Shown: positions 1 through 6,072, counted from the stretch's first letter. The stretch: DNA of 6,474 nt from Clostridia bacterium (GCA_017412025.1 JAFQOY010000066.1:1-6474); one strand, 5' to 3'. A program made the numbers and translations. Notes: a model not told the origin generated them from the sequence alone.

Positions 1-444
1 CAGCTGCTTACGGGCGTCTTTGCCCATTTTGAGCAGCGCAAACACAGACATGCCGCCAAGCAGCAGCCACAGCAGCATATGGGACGAATCCCCCGTCTGC
101 GGCAGATCGGCCGCCTGCGCGCCCTTGACGACAAAGGCGGCGTTCAGCGTCACGGTTTCGCCTGCAGCGACGCCGGCAACCTTCTGTACCGTCTTCATTC
201 CGGCCTCCGCCGTGCAAAATGCCGGCGCGGCATATTGGACGGATACGTCCCTGACTACAGCGTCGCTTCCGTTGTGGATCGTCAGCGCCGCGTTCACCGT
301 GTCTCCTTCGACGTAGGACTGCTTGTCGGTCTCAAGCGTCACAGTCAGGCCGTCCTGCGTCGCCATCGCCGCGCTGGCAGGCGCTGCAACTGCCGTAAGC
401 AGCAGAATCAGCAGCACAAGCCATGCGCATCCTGTCTTTTTCAT
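1..444 (-). CDS. Small LPXTG-anchored surface protein, 3' end off window
   Basis: An open frame of 148 codons runs from an ATG at 442-444 to the left window edge without a stop, so the C-terminus is not seen. Residues 1-26 form a Sec signal peptide: a Lys-Lys start, a long Leu-rich core, and a likely cleavage after Ala-Ser-Ala. Residues about 30-108 read as one short beta-rich domain with the style of a DUF11/CARDB-like Ig fold (VTLETDKQSYVEGDTV, then LTIHNGSDAVVRDVSV); this fold call is by eye. Residues 114-118 are LPQTG followed by Asp, then a hydrophobic segment and a basic tail (KMGKDARK), which is the complete tripartite sortase sorting signal. The sortase is expected to cleave between Thr and Gly and attach the protein to the cell wall. 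The tail suggests the gene stops within a few codons of the edge. A GGGAGG ribosome site lies 9 nt before the ATG. The ligand or partner is unknown. Confidence 0.85.
   Translation of the reverse strand, partial: MKKTGCAWLVLLILLLTAVAAPASAAMATQDGLTVTLETDKQSYVEGDTVNAALTIHNGSDAVVRDVSVQYAAPAFCTAEAGMKTVQKVAGVAAGETVTLNAAFVVKGAQAADLPQTGDSSHMLLWLLLGGMSVFALLKMGKDARKQL
91..105 (-). other. LPQTG sortase recognition motif
   Basis: The minus-strand codons read Leu-Pro-Gln-Thr-Gly, residues 114-118 of the surface protein. They are followed by Asp-Ser-Ser, about 17 mostly hydrophobic residues and a Lys/Arg-containing tail. This order of motif, membrane span and positive tail is the established class A/B-type sortase sorting signal. 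Confidence 0.9.
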
Positions 445-524
445 CTCCGTGTTCCTCCCTGCTCCTTCGCATCTCCGGATTTGAAATCTACCCGTCCTAT
501 ATATTGCCGTGATATAAATCCAAA

Positions 525-556
525 ATTATAGTATCATTTTACACCAAAGCTGTCCA
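525..556 (-). promoter_or_regulatory. Candidate promoter of the LPXTG protein gene
   Basis: On the minus strand a perfect TATAAT lies at 525-530, about 80 nt upstream of the ATG, in an AT-rich gap that otherwise contrasts with the GC-rich genes. The best -35-like match, TGGACA at 551-556, is separated by 20 nt, which is longer than the usual 17. The -10 is convincing and the -35 is weak, so this may be an activator-dependent promoter or a chance match. The remainder of the 445-634 gap shows nothing else that I can support. Confidence 0.4.
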
Positions 557-634
557 TCATTTCCCCGGCATTTTAAAACTGATTTAACACTTTTTCTGAA
601 ACAGCGAATTCCGCAAAAATAACGTGTACGCTGC

Positions 635-690
635 AAAAACTGAAAATCCGCCGCCTGCAGAGAAGAGATGTTCTTCCCCGCAGGCGGCGG
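635..690 (-). terminator. Rho-independent terminator of the GT8-GT2 gene
   Basis: The arms CCGCCGCCTGC (648-658) and GCAGGCGGCGG (680-690) are perfectly complementary over 11 bp. On the minus-strand RNA the stem continues inward through GGGGAAGA against TCTTCTCT with two G-U wobbles, giving about 19 bp closed by the 5-nt loop ACATC. The stem is followed by ATTTTCAGTTTTT (635-647). It lies 12 nt past the TAA of the glycosyltransferase gene. Confidence 0.85.
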
Positions 691-702
691 TTGTCGCTGC
701 CC

Positions 703-2847
703 TTATTTCTTCTTTTCCACGATCCGCTTGATCGGCTGATACAGCTTCTTGAAAACAAGCGCCAGCTTATATGTGCGTGTGCCCTCAATAAACTTGATCT
801 TCCGCTTAAGCCGGTCGACCTCCTTCACCAGTTCTGCCGAAGGAGCCCCTTTCTTCTCCGCCTCGTTCAGCCTCCTGCGCAGCATGGCGGCTTCTGACGC
901 GCTCTTCCGATACAGGTCATATATATAATCGTTTTCCGTTTGTTCTGCAATGACGCACAGCTTTTTGTAGCAATCCTTCTCGTAGAAGTACGCATCATCA
1001 TGCTCACCGAATTCCAGTTCCCGGGAGATGGTATCTGCAATCGCCCTCTGCACGCAGCAGACGCCCTCGCCGCTCTTCATCGCTCTGAGGTTGAAGAATG
1101 TTCTGCTGACGCAGGAGTTGATGAACGAGCGCTTATACTTTTCAAAGAAGCCGTTTTCCTTCATCCAGTCTGCAAGCGTTACGCTCGCCTCCCAGAAGAT
1201 CAGGGGCGTCTGGTCCTTCGTATGTTCCAGGCTGAACGGATTGGCGCTTTCATGCACGATGTACAGCGATTCCCGGATCGCCGTGATCTTCTTCGCCAGC
1301 ATCAGTGCCCTGTGGAAGAGATAGAAATCCTCCGAACGGGCGATCTCCAGGAAAGCGAGGCCGTGCTCCTCCACAAAGGAGCGCTTGAGGCACTTTCCGC
1401 TCGGTCCGCCATGCGTGATGCTCAGCAGGTAATCCTGAACGTCCTCCGGAGAAAACACTTCGTTTTCCGGCAGATACTCTGCCTTCACAGAGGATGACAG
1501 GGGCTTTTGATTGATCTCCGTCTGCGCAAAGATGAAATCCGCATCGGTCGCCTTCGCCGTGATGTAGTAGCGCTCCAGCGCATGCACGGGCAGTTCGTCG
1601 TCCGCGTCAAGGAAGGTCACATATTCACCGCGCGCATGGCTGAGCGCAATGTTGCGCGCCTTGCCCGCCCTTCCATTCTGTTCGGCATGGACGATGCGGA
1701 AGCGGGCGTCGTTTTTCGCAAAGGCCTCAAGTGTCCTGCGCGTGTCGTCCGTGGAGCAGTCGTTCACGCAGATGACCTCAAAATCCGTCAGCGTCTGCTT
1801 CTTGAGCGACACGATGGCATGCCGGATATATTTTTCCGCATTGTATACAGGCATGATCACCGAGATCAGCGGCGTCCTGGAAAGCTCGAATGTATAATCC
1901 TGCGGGAAAGTCTCTCTGTCCTGATAGATGCGCCTGCGGTCCGCCTCCGTCTTGCACAGCGCGAGGATGGACTGGCGTTCCAGCTTCACATGCTGATACG
2001 GCGAACGCAGGAAATAGTGCAGCCAGATTTCAGAGCACTTGCCGTCGTAATAAGCCCAGGGCTTTTCCGCCGTGTAGTGGAAGATGACCGCGTCTTTGAC
2101 GTAATCGTACTTATCGCGCACATACGGCAGATAATAATAGCTGACAAGCTCCGACGTGTCCATGAAGCGCCAGCATGTCGCCTGGAAATTGTAATTGAAG
2201 GAAACATACCTGACCTGCCTGCCAAATACGATGTTCAGCGCGTCCTGATCCATATAGTAGTTGATGCCGTTGATCCGGTAATCAAGCAGCTTCTCAGGGA
2301 TATTGTCCCTGCGCATCAGATCCAGATTGAGGAGCATCATGCCGGAGTTGAAATAGCTCTCCAGATCCGTATTGAGCCTCTCCTGCAGATTGCCCTTCAG
2401 GGTCAGCGCCCGGTAATCCTTGACGACCGCCGCATACACGTCCGAAACGTCCGTATCAAACAGCTCCGTCAGATCGCGCTGAATGATCATGTCGCCGTCC
2501 AGATACAGCAGCTTCGACACGTCATGGAAGATCCTGGGCAGATCAAACTTAAACAGAGCAGACGTTGAAACAGGAAAGCCTTCTTTGGCCAGATGCTCAT
2601 ACTGCTGCGGATTTTCGGTTTCAATGACCTCAACGGAGCAGCCGCCGCAGCTCATGCCCCTGAAAATGCCGATGGTTTCGTCGGAGAGGCCGTTGGCGAT
2701 GATGTATACCCGGTACTGCGCAGCAGGCGCCTTGTTCTCAATCAGCGATGTGATGGCTACCGCCGTATACATGGCATATGCATCATCGCATATAAAGCAA
2801 ACCGACAGAGGCTCTTTCACAACCCCGATATTTCTGTTTTCCGTCAT
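703..2847 (-). CDS. GT8-GT2 fusion glycosyltransferase, 714 aa
   Basis: This protein carries two glycosyltransferase modules on one chain. Residues about 14-285 are a GT8 (LgtC/glycogenin-like, retaining) domain: a VCFICDD first strand, the metal-binding DxD as LYLDGD (117-119), NSG (167-169), DQDALN (200-205) and the late HYTAEKPW motif (257-264), which resembles the HxxGxxKPW of LgtC. Residues about 327-545 are a GT2 GT-A domain (inverting): LISVIMPVYNAEKYI, VNDCSTDDT (361-369), GKARN (395-399), the DxD as FLDADD (414-417), and SED (505-507) in the place of the usual catalytic acid. The C-terminus has a charged helical stretch (about 645-685) and a Lys-rich amphipathic tail, as in enzymes held at the inner membrane face. 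It probably makes an envelope or capsule glycan; donors and acceptors cannot be read from sequence. No transmembrane span is seen. The ATG at 2847 has AAGGA 6 nt upstream. A longer in-frame start at 2946 lies upstream of the predicted transcript start. It is transcribed alone. Confidence 0.9.
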   Translation of the reverse strand: MTENRNIGVVKEPLSVCFICDDAYAMYTAVAITSLIENKAPAAQYRVYIIANGLSDETIGIFRGMSCGGCSVEVIETENPQQYEHLAKEGFPVSTSALFKFDLPRIFHDVSKLLYLDGDMIIQRDLTELFDTDVSDVYAAVVKDYRALTLKGNLQERLNTDLESYFNSGMMLLNLDLMRRDNIPEKLLDYRINGINYYMDQDALNIVFGRQVRYVSFNYNFQATCWRFMDTSELVSYYYLPYVRDKYDYVKDAVIFHYTAEKPWAYYDGKCSEIWLHYFLRSPYQHVKLERQSILALCKTEADRRRIYQDRETFPQDYTFELSRTPLISVIMPVYNAEKYIRHAIVSLKKQTLTDFEVICVNDCSTDDTRRTLEAFAKNDARFRIVHAEQNGRAGKARNIALSHARGEYVTFLDADDELPVHALERYYITAKATDADFIFAQTEINQKPLSSSVKAEYLPENEVFSPEDVQDYLLSITHGGPSGKCLKRSFVEEHGLAFLEIARSEDFYLFHRALMLAKKITAIRESLYIVHESANPFSLEHTKDQTPLIFWEASVTLADWMKENGFFEKYKRSFINSCVSRTFFNLRAMKSGEGVCCVQRAIADTISRELEFGEHDDAYFYEKDCYKKLCVIAEQTENDYIYDLYRKSASEAAMLRRRLNEAEKKGAPSAELVKEVDRLKRKIKFIEGTRTYKLALVFKKLYQPIKRIVEKKK

Positions 2848-2877
2848 ATGTTTTCCTTCCAATCTCATCTGGACATC

Positions 2878-2908
2878 GCATTGTAATGCATACACGCACG
2901 GCGTGTAT
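2878..2908 (-). promoter_or_regulatory. Two adjacent palindromes in the leader of the GT8-GT2 gene
   Basis: ATACACGC-ACG-GCGTGTAT (2890-2908, perfect 8-bp arms) directly abuts GCATT-GT-AATGC (2878-2889, perfect 5-bp arms). Both lie between the predicted transcription start (about 2930) and the ATG at 2847. They could be an operator just downstream of the promoter, or a small hairpin in the 5' leader. There is no T-run after the hairpin, so it is not a terminator or a standard attenuator. Confidence 0.4.
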
Positions 2909-2936
2909 TTCTGCAGGTTATACGCATATATGGAAT

Positions 2937-2965
2937 ATGATATCACATCGCCGAATCAAAGTCCA
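2937..2965 (-). promoter_or_regulatory. Extended -10 promoter of the GT8-GT2 gene
   Basis: On the minus strand, TGGACT (2960-2965, 4 of 6 to TTGACA) is followed after exactly 17 nt by TATCAT (2937-2942, 5 of 6 to TATAAT). The -10 is preceded by TG-A, giving the extended -10 TGnTATNAT form. Transcription would start near 2930, leaving a leader of about 80 nt before the ATG at 2847. That placement excludes the longer in-frame ATG at 2946 as the start from this promoter. Confidence 0.55.
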
Positions 2966-3026
2966 TTGCATCCTGTCATTTTCTTCAAACTTGAGGAGCC
3001 AAATTCCCTGCCAGTCCGCACGACGC

Positions 3027-3058
3027 AAAAAGACGCATCCCGGAAAAGAGGATGCGTC
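3027..3058 (-). terminator. Rho-independent terminator of the NAGPA operon
   Basis: GACGCATCC (3032-3040) and GGATGCGTC (3050-3058) pair perfectly over 9 bp around a 9-nt loop. On the minus strand the hairpin is followed at once by TTTTT (3027-3031). It begins 27 nt after the TAA of the last operon gene and separates the operon from the glycosyltransferase gene. Confidence 0.92.
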
Positions 3059-3084
3059 CCATACGTTTATTTCAGATCTCTGCC

Positions 3085-3795
3085 TTATTGCACGCCCCTG
3101 AGCGCATCCGCGCCCACGAGATAGCCCTCGCCGTCGACGGTCAGCGTCAGCTGCGCGCCCGGCAGCAGCTCCTCTGTTTCGCTGTCCGTGATGGAGATGG
3201 TGATCACCGGATCCTTCGCCTGCGGCAGCGGCGTCTGGTCGCTCCAGACGACGGTCTCGCCGTCGCTGTCCGCCCGCGCGCCCACGCTCACATACGCGCC
3301 CGTCAGCGCGTCCCACTTGAGGAACACGCCGCCCGTCGCCGTAAGCGAAAAGGCTACGTCCATCGGCGTTCCGCTGCCATCCAGCAGGCTCATCGTCAGC
3401 ATCAGGCCGGAGAGCGTGCTGTCTTTGGGCGTATAGCGGCGCATGGTGTCCACCTCAAGCGTCAGCCCGCCCTCAAGCGGCGCGGAAAGCTTCATCAGCG
3501 TGTCCTCATCGCGGATATAGCCCAGGACTCCCGGCATGTAATTGACCAGCACAGAGCCGTATCCACCGTTGCTGAAGAAGTCGCCCAGCTGCGCGTCGCG
3601 CCAGATTGCCCGCTCCTCCTCAGAGAGCAGGCCGCGCTCCACAATCAGCGCCTCAAGCTCCGTGAGGAAGGCCGTGTAGCTTTCCTCAAGCCTCATCAGG
3701 TCGTCTACGCTCAGCAGCGGATCGCCCTCCGCCGCCGTCGCCATGCACGGCGTCAGCAGGAGAATCACCAGCATCATCCATACCCATCTGCCCAT
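3085..3795 (-). CDS. Secreted protein of unknown family, third gene of NAGPA operon
   Basis: I do not recognise this 236-residue protein. Residues 1-22 are a signal peptide (Arg near the start, then MMLVILLL, cleavage probably after ATA or ATAA). The single Cys lies inside it as LTPC, which is a poor lipobox, so the protein is more likely released or loosely held than a lipoprotein. Residues about 28-75 look helical (SVDDLMRLEESYTAFLTELE). The rest looks beta-rich with many Thr, Ser and Gly residues and no obvious catalytic motif. The ATG at 3795 is chosen because GGGGGAGGAG precedes it by 5-6 nt and the signal peptide starts there. An in-frame ATG at 3843, which overlaps the previous stop as ATGA, would put 16 charged residues ahead of the signal peptide and has a poorer ribosome site. 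Being last in a tight operon with two phosphodiester glycosidases, it may be a partner or accessory binding protein; this is inference. Confidence 0.8.
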   Translation of the reverse strand: MGRWVWMMLVILLLTPCMATAAEGDPLLSVDDLMRLEESYTAFLTELEALIVERGLLSEEERAIWRDAQLGDFFSNGGYGSVLVNYMPGVLGYIRDEDTLMKLSAPLEGGLTLEVDTMRRYTPKDSTLSGLMLTMSLLDGSGTPMDVAFSLTATGGVFLKWDALTGAYVSVGARADSDGETVVWSDQTPLPQAKDPVITISITDSETEELLPGAQLTLTVDGEGYLVGADALRGVQ

Positions 3796-3839
3796 ATGCG
3801 CTCCTCCCCCTTGCTCTCTCCGCATCCCGTCCGGCAGGA

Positions 3840-4694
3840 TCATTTTCCGATATAGATGATATCGCTCACATCGCGCTCGCGTGATGTGCTGCCCCTGTTC
3901 ACGCGCTCGCCGGCGAGCACCATGGTCGTGCTTCCGCCGCCGTCCAGGTTAAACGCCACGCGGCAGCCCGCCTCATGGCAGACCTGCGCCAGCTCCTGCA
4001 GGGTCATGCCTTCCTCGCTCCAGTCGTTGCGCCTGCCGTCCGCGACGACAAATACATAGTGATTCGTATCCACCTGTCCGATGGCCGTGCGCGGCTCGCG
4101 CTGGGAATCCCTGGTGGAAATCGCATACTTTTTCGGCATCTCAAGCGCCTGACCGTCGTTGACCAGCGCCGGGCCGAACACAAAGCTCTGCACGACGCCC
4201 TGATCGATCCACGCCTGACCCATGCCCGGCTGATAATCCTTCTTGAAGACGATAGAGAAATTTCCGTCCTTGTCAATCAGCAGGTGATCCCGGGTCGATT
4301 TCTTGTCCCTGTAGAGTACGCCGTTGCGGATGATCGTACCGTTGTCTTCCTTATAGTTATAGTAATCGCCGTTGATGGCAATCACCGCATCCCTGCGCTG
4401 CGCGATGGCGCTGGGCGCCTCAACGCTGTTGCGCGAATACGCGTCGCCCGCGAACGACGTCAGCAGCTGTTCCGGGCGTTCCGTCCGGATATCCGCGACG
4501 AAGAACCGCAGATCCTTCTTGCCATAGTTCCAGCACCACTGGTCAATCCGGATCTTTACCGTATCGTATTCGTAGGTATTGCTCGCTTCCAGCGTCTTGC
4601 TCTGGGGCTCCTTGACGGCCGCCAGCGCGCAGGACGCGGCGGCAAGCATCACAAGCGCCAGGCACAGCGCCAATACTGCGTGTATTCTTCTCAT
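3840..4694 (-). CDS. Secreted phosphodiester glycosidase, NAGPA family
   Basis: This is a 284-residue member of the NAGPA family (PF09992; phosphodiester alpha-N-acetylglucosaminidase / exopolysaccharide-type domain). The founding human enzyme removes GlcNAc from a GlcNAc-1-phosphate diester. Bacterial members are thought to act on sugar-phosphate glycopolymers. Residues 1-26 are a Sec signal peptide (MRRIHAVLAL start, ALA-A cleavage). Family motifs appear in order: AINGDYY (106-112), RNGVLYR, FGPALV (173-178), PRTAIGQ (201-207), VVADGRR (216-222), the signature NLDGGGST (249-256), and RDVSDIIYI near the end. The domain is complete and the protein stops right after it. It is the second operon gene, 46 nt after its membrane-anchored paralogue. 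The nearest purine-rich site (AAAGGGA) is about 13 nt from the ATG, which is far. A mini-ORF ending in an ATGA overlap may supply coupling. Substrate unknown. Confidence 0.88.
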   Translation of the reverse strand: MRRIHAVLALCLALVMLAAASCALAAVKEPQSKTLEASNTYEYDTVKIRIDQWCWNYGKKDLRFFVADIRTERPEQLLTSFAGDAYSRNSVEAPSAIAQRRDAVIAINGDYYNYKEDNGTIIRNGVLYRDKKSTRDHLLIDKDGNFSIVFKKDYQPGMGQAWIDQGVVQSFVFGPALVNDGQALEMPKKYAISTRDSQREPRTAIGQVDTNHYVFVVADGRRNDWSEEGMTLQELAQVCHEAGCRVAFNLDGGGSTTMVLAGERVNRGSTSRERDVSDIIYIGK

Positions 4695-4729
4695 CTGAAT
4701 TTAAAATCCCTTTCCATATGTTCCTTCAT
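4691..4729 (-). CDS. Possible 12-codon leader ORF coupled to the second NAGPA gene
   Basis: In the 46-nt gap between the NAGPA genes a minus-strand frame reads MKEHMERDFKFR and stops at a TGA that overlaps the next ATG as ATGA (4691-4694). An internal in-frame ATG at 4715-4717 has GAAGGAA just upstream, which is a better ribosome site than the one in front of the NAGPA gene itself. It could act as a translational coupling mini-cistron. Such a short frame can arise by chance, so confidence is low. Confidence 0.25.
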   Translation of the reverse strand: MKEHMERDFKFR

Positions 4730-4740
4730 GCCTGGTCTGT

Positions 4741-5934
4741 TTACGGGTTGGGCATGAACATGATCACGTCGCTGACCGAACGCTCCTTGCCGCCGGAAGG
4801 CATGTTGATCACCTCGCCGAGGAAGTAGAGCGTTGTGGAGCCGCCGCCGTCCAGGTTGAACGCGAAGTCCACGCCTTCGTCAAGGAACAGCTGCTGCACC
4901 TGCGGGATGCTCGCGCCGGTGGAGTAACCGTCGCGCCGTCCATCCACGACGATGACGACGTAATGCAGCGGGCCCTTCTGGCCGATCGCCGTGCGCGGAT
5001 TGTCATAGCCCTCGGCGCAGTTGACGTAAAAGCTCTTGGGCAGCTCGACCGCCTCGCCGTTCTCCACCAGCACCGGGCCGAACTCAAACGTCTGCCAGGT
5101 ATTGGCCTGCTCCAGCTTGTTGGCGACAAGACCCTGCTTGCCGGAGCGGTCCGTCTGCGCGGAGAGGTTGCCGTATTGATCGACGACCAGCAGGTGATGC
5201 TTCTTGATGTTCTGCCTGCGCAGCACCTCGCCGTTGCGGATGATGACGCCCTCGCGGTGATAGCGGCAGAAGTCGGCGTTGATCGCCAGCACCGGATTGT
5301 GGCGGCTGGCAATATCGCTGACGGCCTCGTAAATGCCGCTTCGGAAATCATCGCCGGCAAACGCTGTGCGGAACTGGCTGACGTCGGTAATTCTAATATC
5401 GCACAGGAAGTACGTCATGCCGTCCTTCTTCTTCTGCTCGATGGAGACGCTCATCCTGTCCGTCTCGTAGGACAGCTCGCCCGGCGCATAGGTCTTGAAC
5501 CTGGGCGTCGGCTCCGGCGTGATCGCCGGGTCGGGCGTGGCCAGCGTCTGCTCGATGATCTGCTGCTGCTGCGCAGAATCAAAATTCGCCGCCTGCGCCA
5601 GCTCGCTGTCAGGCTGCGGCGTCGGGCCGGGCAGGATTTTCACCGTCTTCTCGTTCTGGACCGCCGCCCAGTCCTCAAAGCGCGTCTGCACGTCCGGCGC
5701 CTCTCCAAGCGGCGCGCTGCCGTTGCAGAAGAGGATGATCATCACCGCGCACAGCAGACCCATGAGCCCGCGGTCAACATCGCCCCGCAGCGAAAAATGC
5801 GGCAGATCAAAGTGCCGCTTGCGGAATTTTCCCGCATGCTCAATGCGTCCTTCCTCCTGCGGCGCCCTGTCGTATCGTCTCAGCGGGGTACGCTCAAAGG
5901 AATCAAGCGCTCTTCTGTTTTTTCTGCCCGCCAC
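4741..5934 (-). CDS. Membrane-anchored phosphodiester glycosidase, NAGPA family
   Basis: This 397-residue protein is a paralogue of the next gene with a different architecture. Residues 1-54 are a basic, probably cytoplasmic tail. Residues about 56-72 (LMGLLCAVMIILF) form one transmembrane helix or uncleaved signal anchor. Residues about 75-150 are a low-complexity extracellular linker with a Gln run and TPDP/TPEPTP repeats. Residues about 155-397 are the NAGPA catalytic domain: AINADF (217-222), RNGEVLRR, FGPVLV (285-290), PRTAIGQ (313-319), VVDGRR (330-334), NLDGGGST (360-367) and SVSDVIMF (386-393). The domain would be displayed outside the membrane on a stalk. The start is a GTG at 5932-5934 with AAAGGGG 7 nt upstream, about 29 nt from the predicted transcription start. 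It is the first gene of the operon. AINADF replaces the AINGDYY seen in the paralogue, so activity or specificity may differ. Confidence 0.88.
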   Translation of the reverse strand: MAGRKNRRALDSFERTPLRRYDRAPQEEGRIEHAGKFRKRHFDLPHFSLRGDVDRGLMGLLCAVMIILFCNGSAPLGEAPDVQTRFEDWAAVQNEKTVKILPGPTPQPDSELAQAANFDSAQQQQIIEQTLATPDPAITPEPTPRFKTYAPGELSYETDRMSVSIEQKKKDGMTYFLCDIRITDVSQFRTAFAGDDFRSGIYEAVSDIASRHNPVLAINADFCRYHREGVIIRNGEVLRRQNIKKHHLLVVDQYGNLSAQTDRSGKQGLVANKLEQANTWQTFEFGPVLVENGEAVELPKSFYVNCAEGYDNPRTAIGQKGPLHYVVIVVDGRRDGYSTGASIPQVQQLFLDEGVDFAFNLDGGGSTTLYFLGEVINMPSGGKERSVSDVIMFMPNP

Positions 5935-5961
5935 AAGCGTTCCCCTTTCGTCATAAAAATT

Positions 5962-5978
5962 CAGTATATATTATACTG
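5962..5978 (-). promoter_or_regulatory. Palindrome over the -10 box: candidate operator
   Basis: CAGTATA (5962-5968) and TATACTG (5972-5978) are perfect inverted arms around a 3-nt centre. The element covers the whole TATAAT and reaches the predicted start point, the classic position for a repressor site. AT-rich -10 boxes produce such symmetry by chance more easily than other sequence, so the role is inferred. Confidence 0.4.
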
Positions 5979-5998
5979 TCTTCGCGGCATCGTGTCAA
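5970..5998 (-). promoter_or_regulatory. Consensus sigma-A promoter of the NAGPA operon
   Basis: On the minus strand a perfect TTGACA (5993-5998) is followed after exactly 17 nt by a perfect TATAAT (5970-5975). Transcription would start near 5963, about 29 nt ahead of the GTG start of the first operon gene. Both boxes and the spacer match the housekeeping consensus fully, so strong expression is expected unless repressed. Confidence 0.93.
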
Positions 5999-6044
5999 AC
6001 GTTCGCGCAAATTGTCAGATTCTCTTCACAATATGGCGAACAGC

Positions 6045-6072
6045 AAAAACCTGCGGCTTCATCAGCCGCAGG
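6045..6072 (-). terminator. Rho-independent terminator of the ABC transporter gene
   Basis: CCTGCGGCT (6050-6058) and AGCCGCAGG (6064-6072) pair perfectly over 9 bp around a 5-nt loop, followed on the minus strand by TTTTT (6045-6049). The hairpin begins 11 nt after the TAA. It insulates the NAGPA operon promoter from upstream transcription. Confidence 0.92.

Noticed and set aside
79..531. A 150-codon plus-strand frame at the left edge.
   Set aside because: It is antisense to the LPXTG protein, which has a signal peptide, ribosome site and full sorting signal.
1507..2568. A 353-codon open frame on the plus strand.
   Set aside because: It is wholly antisense to the GT8-GT2 gene, whose own frame carries all the family motifs. 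The product is Arg/Val/Ile-rich with no domain.
2848..2946. Upstream extension of the GT8-GT2 protein to an ATG at 2946.
   Set aside because: The added 33 residues have no ribosome site in front. They would overlap the extended -10 promoter and include the palindromes, while the ATG at 2847 has AAGGA at good spacing and the GT8 domain begins shortly after it.
3085..3795. A TPLPQA string in the unknown secreted protein as a sorting motif.
   Set aside because: It lacks the Thr-Gly of LPXTG and is not followed by a membrane span and basic tail.
3052..3855. A 267-codon plus-strand frame, and a similar one at 3975-4757.
   Set aside because: Both are antisense to operon genes with signal peptides, ribosome sites and, for the second, NAGPA motifs. 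The products are His/Arg-rich and featureless.
3840..4694. Lipoprotein reading of the secreted NAGPA enzyme, with Cys 22 in LAAASC.
   Set aside because: The -3 position is Ala rather than Leu/Val/Ile, and a good signal peptidase I site (ALA-A) follows, so a plain secreted form is more likely, although not certain.
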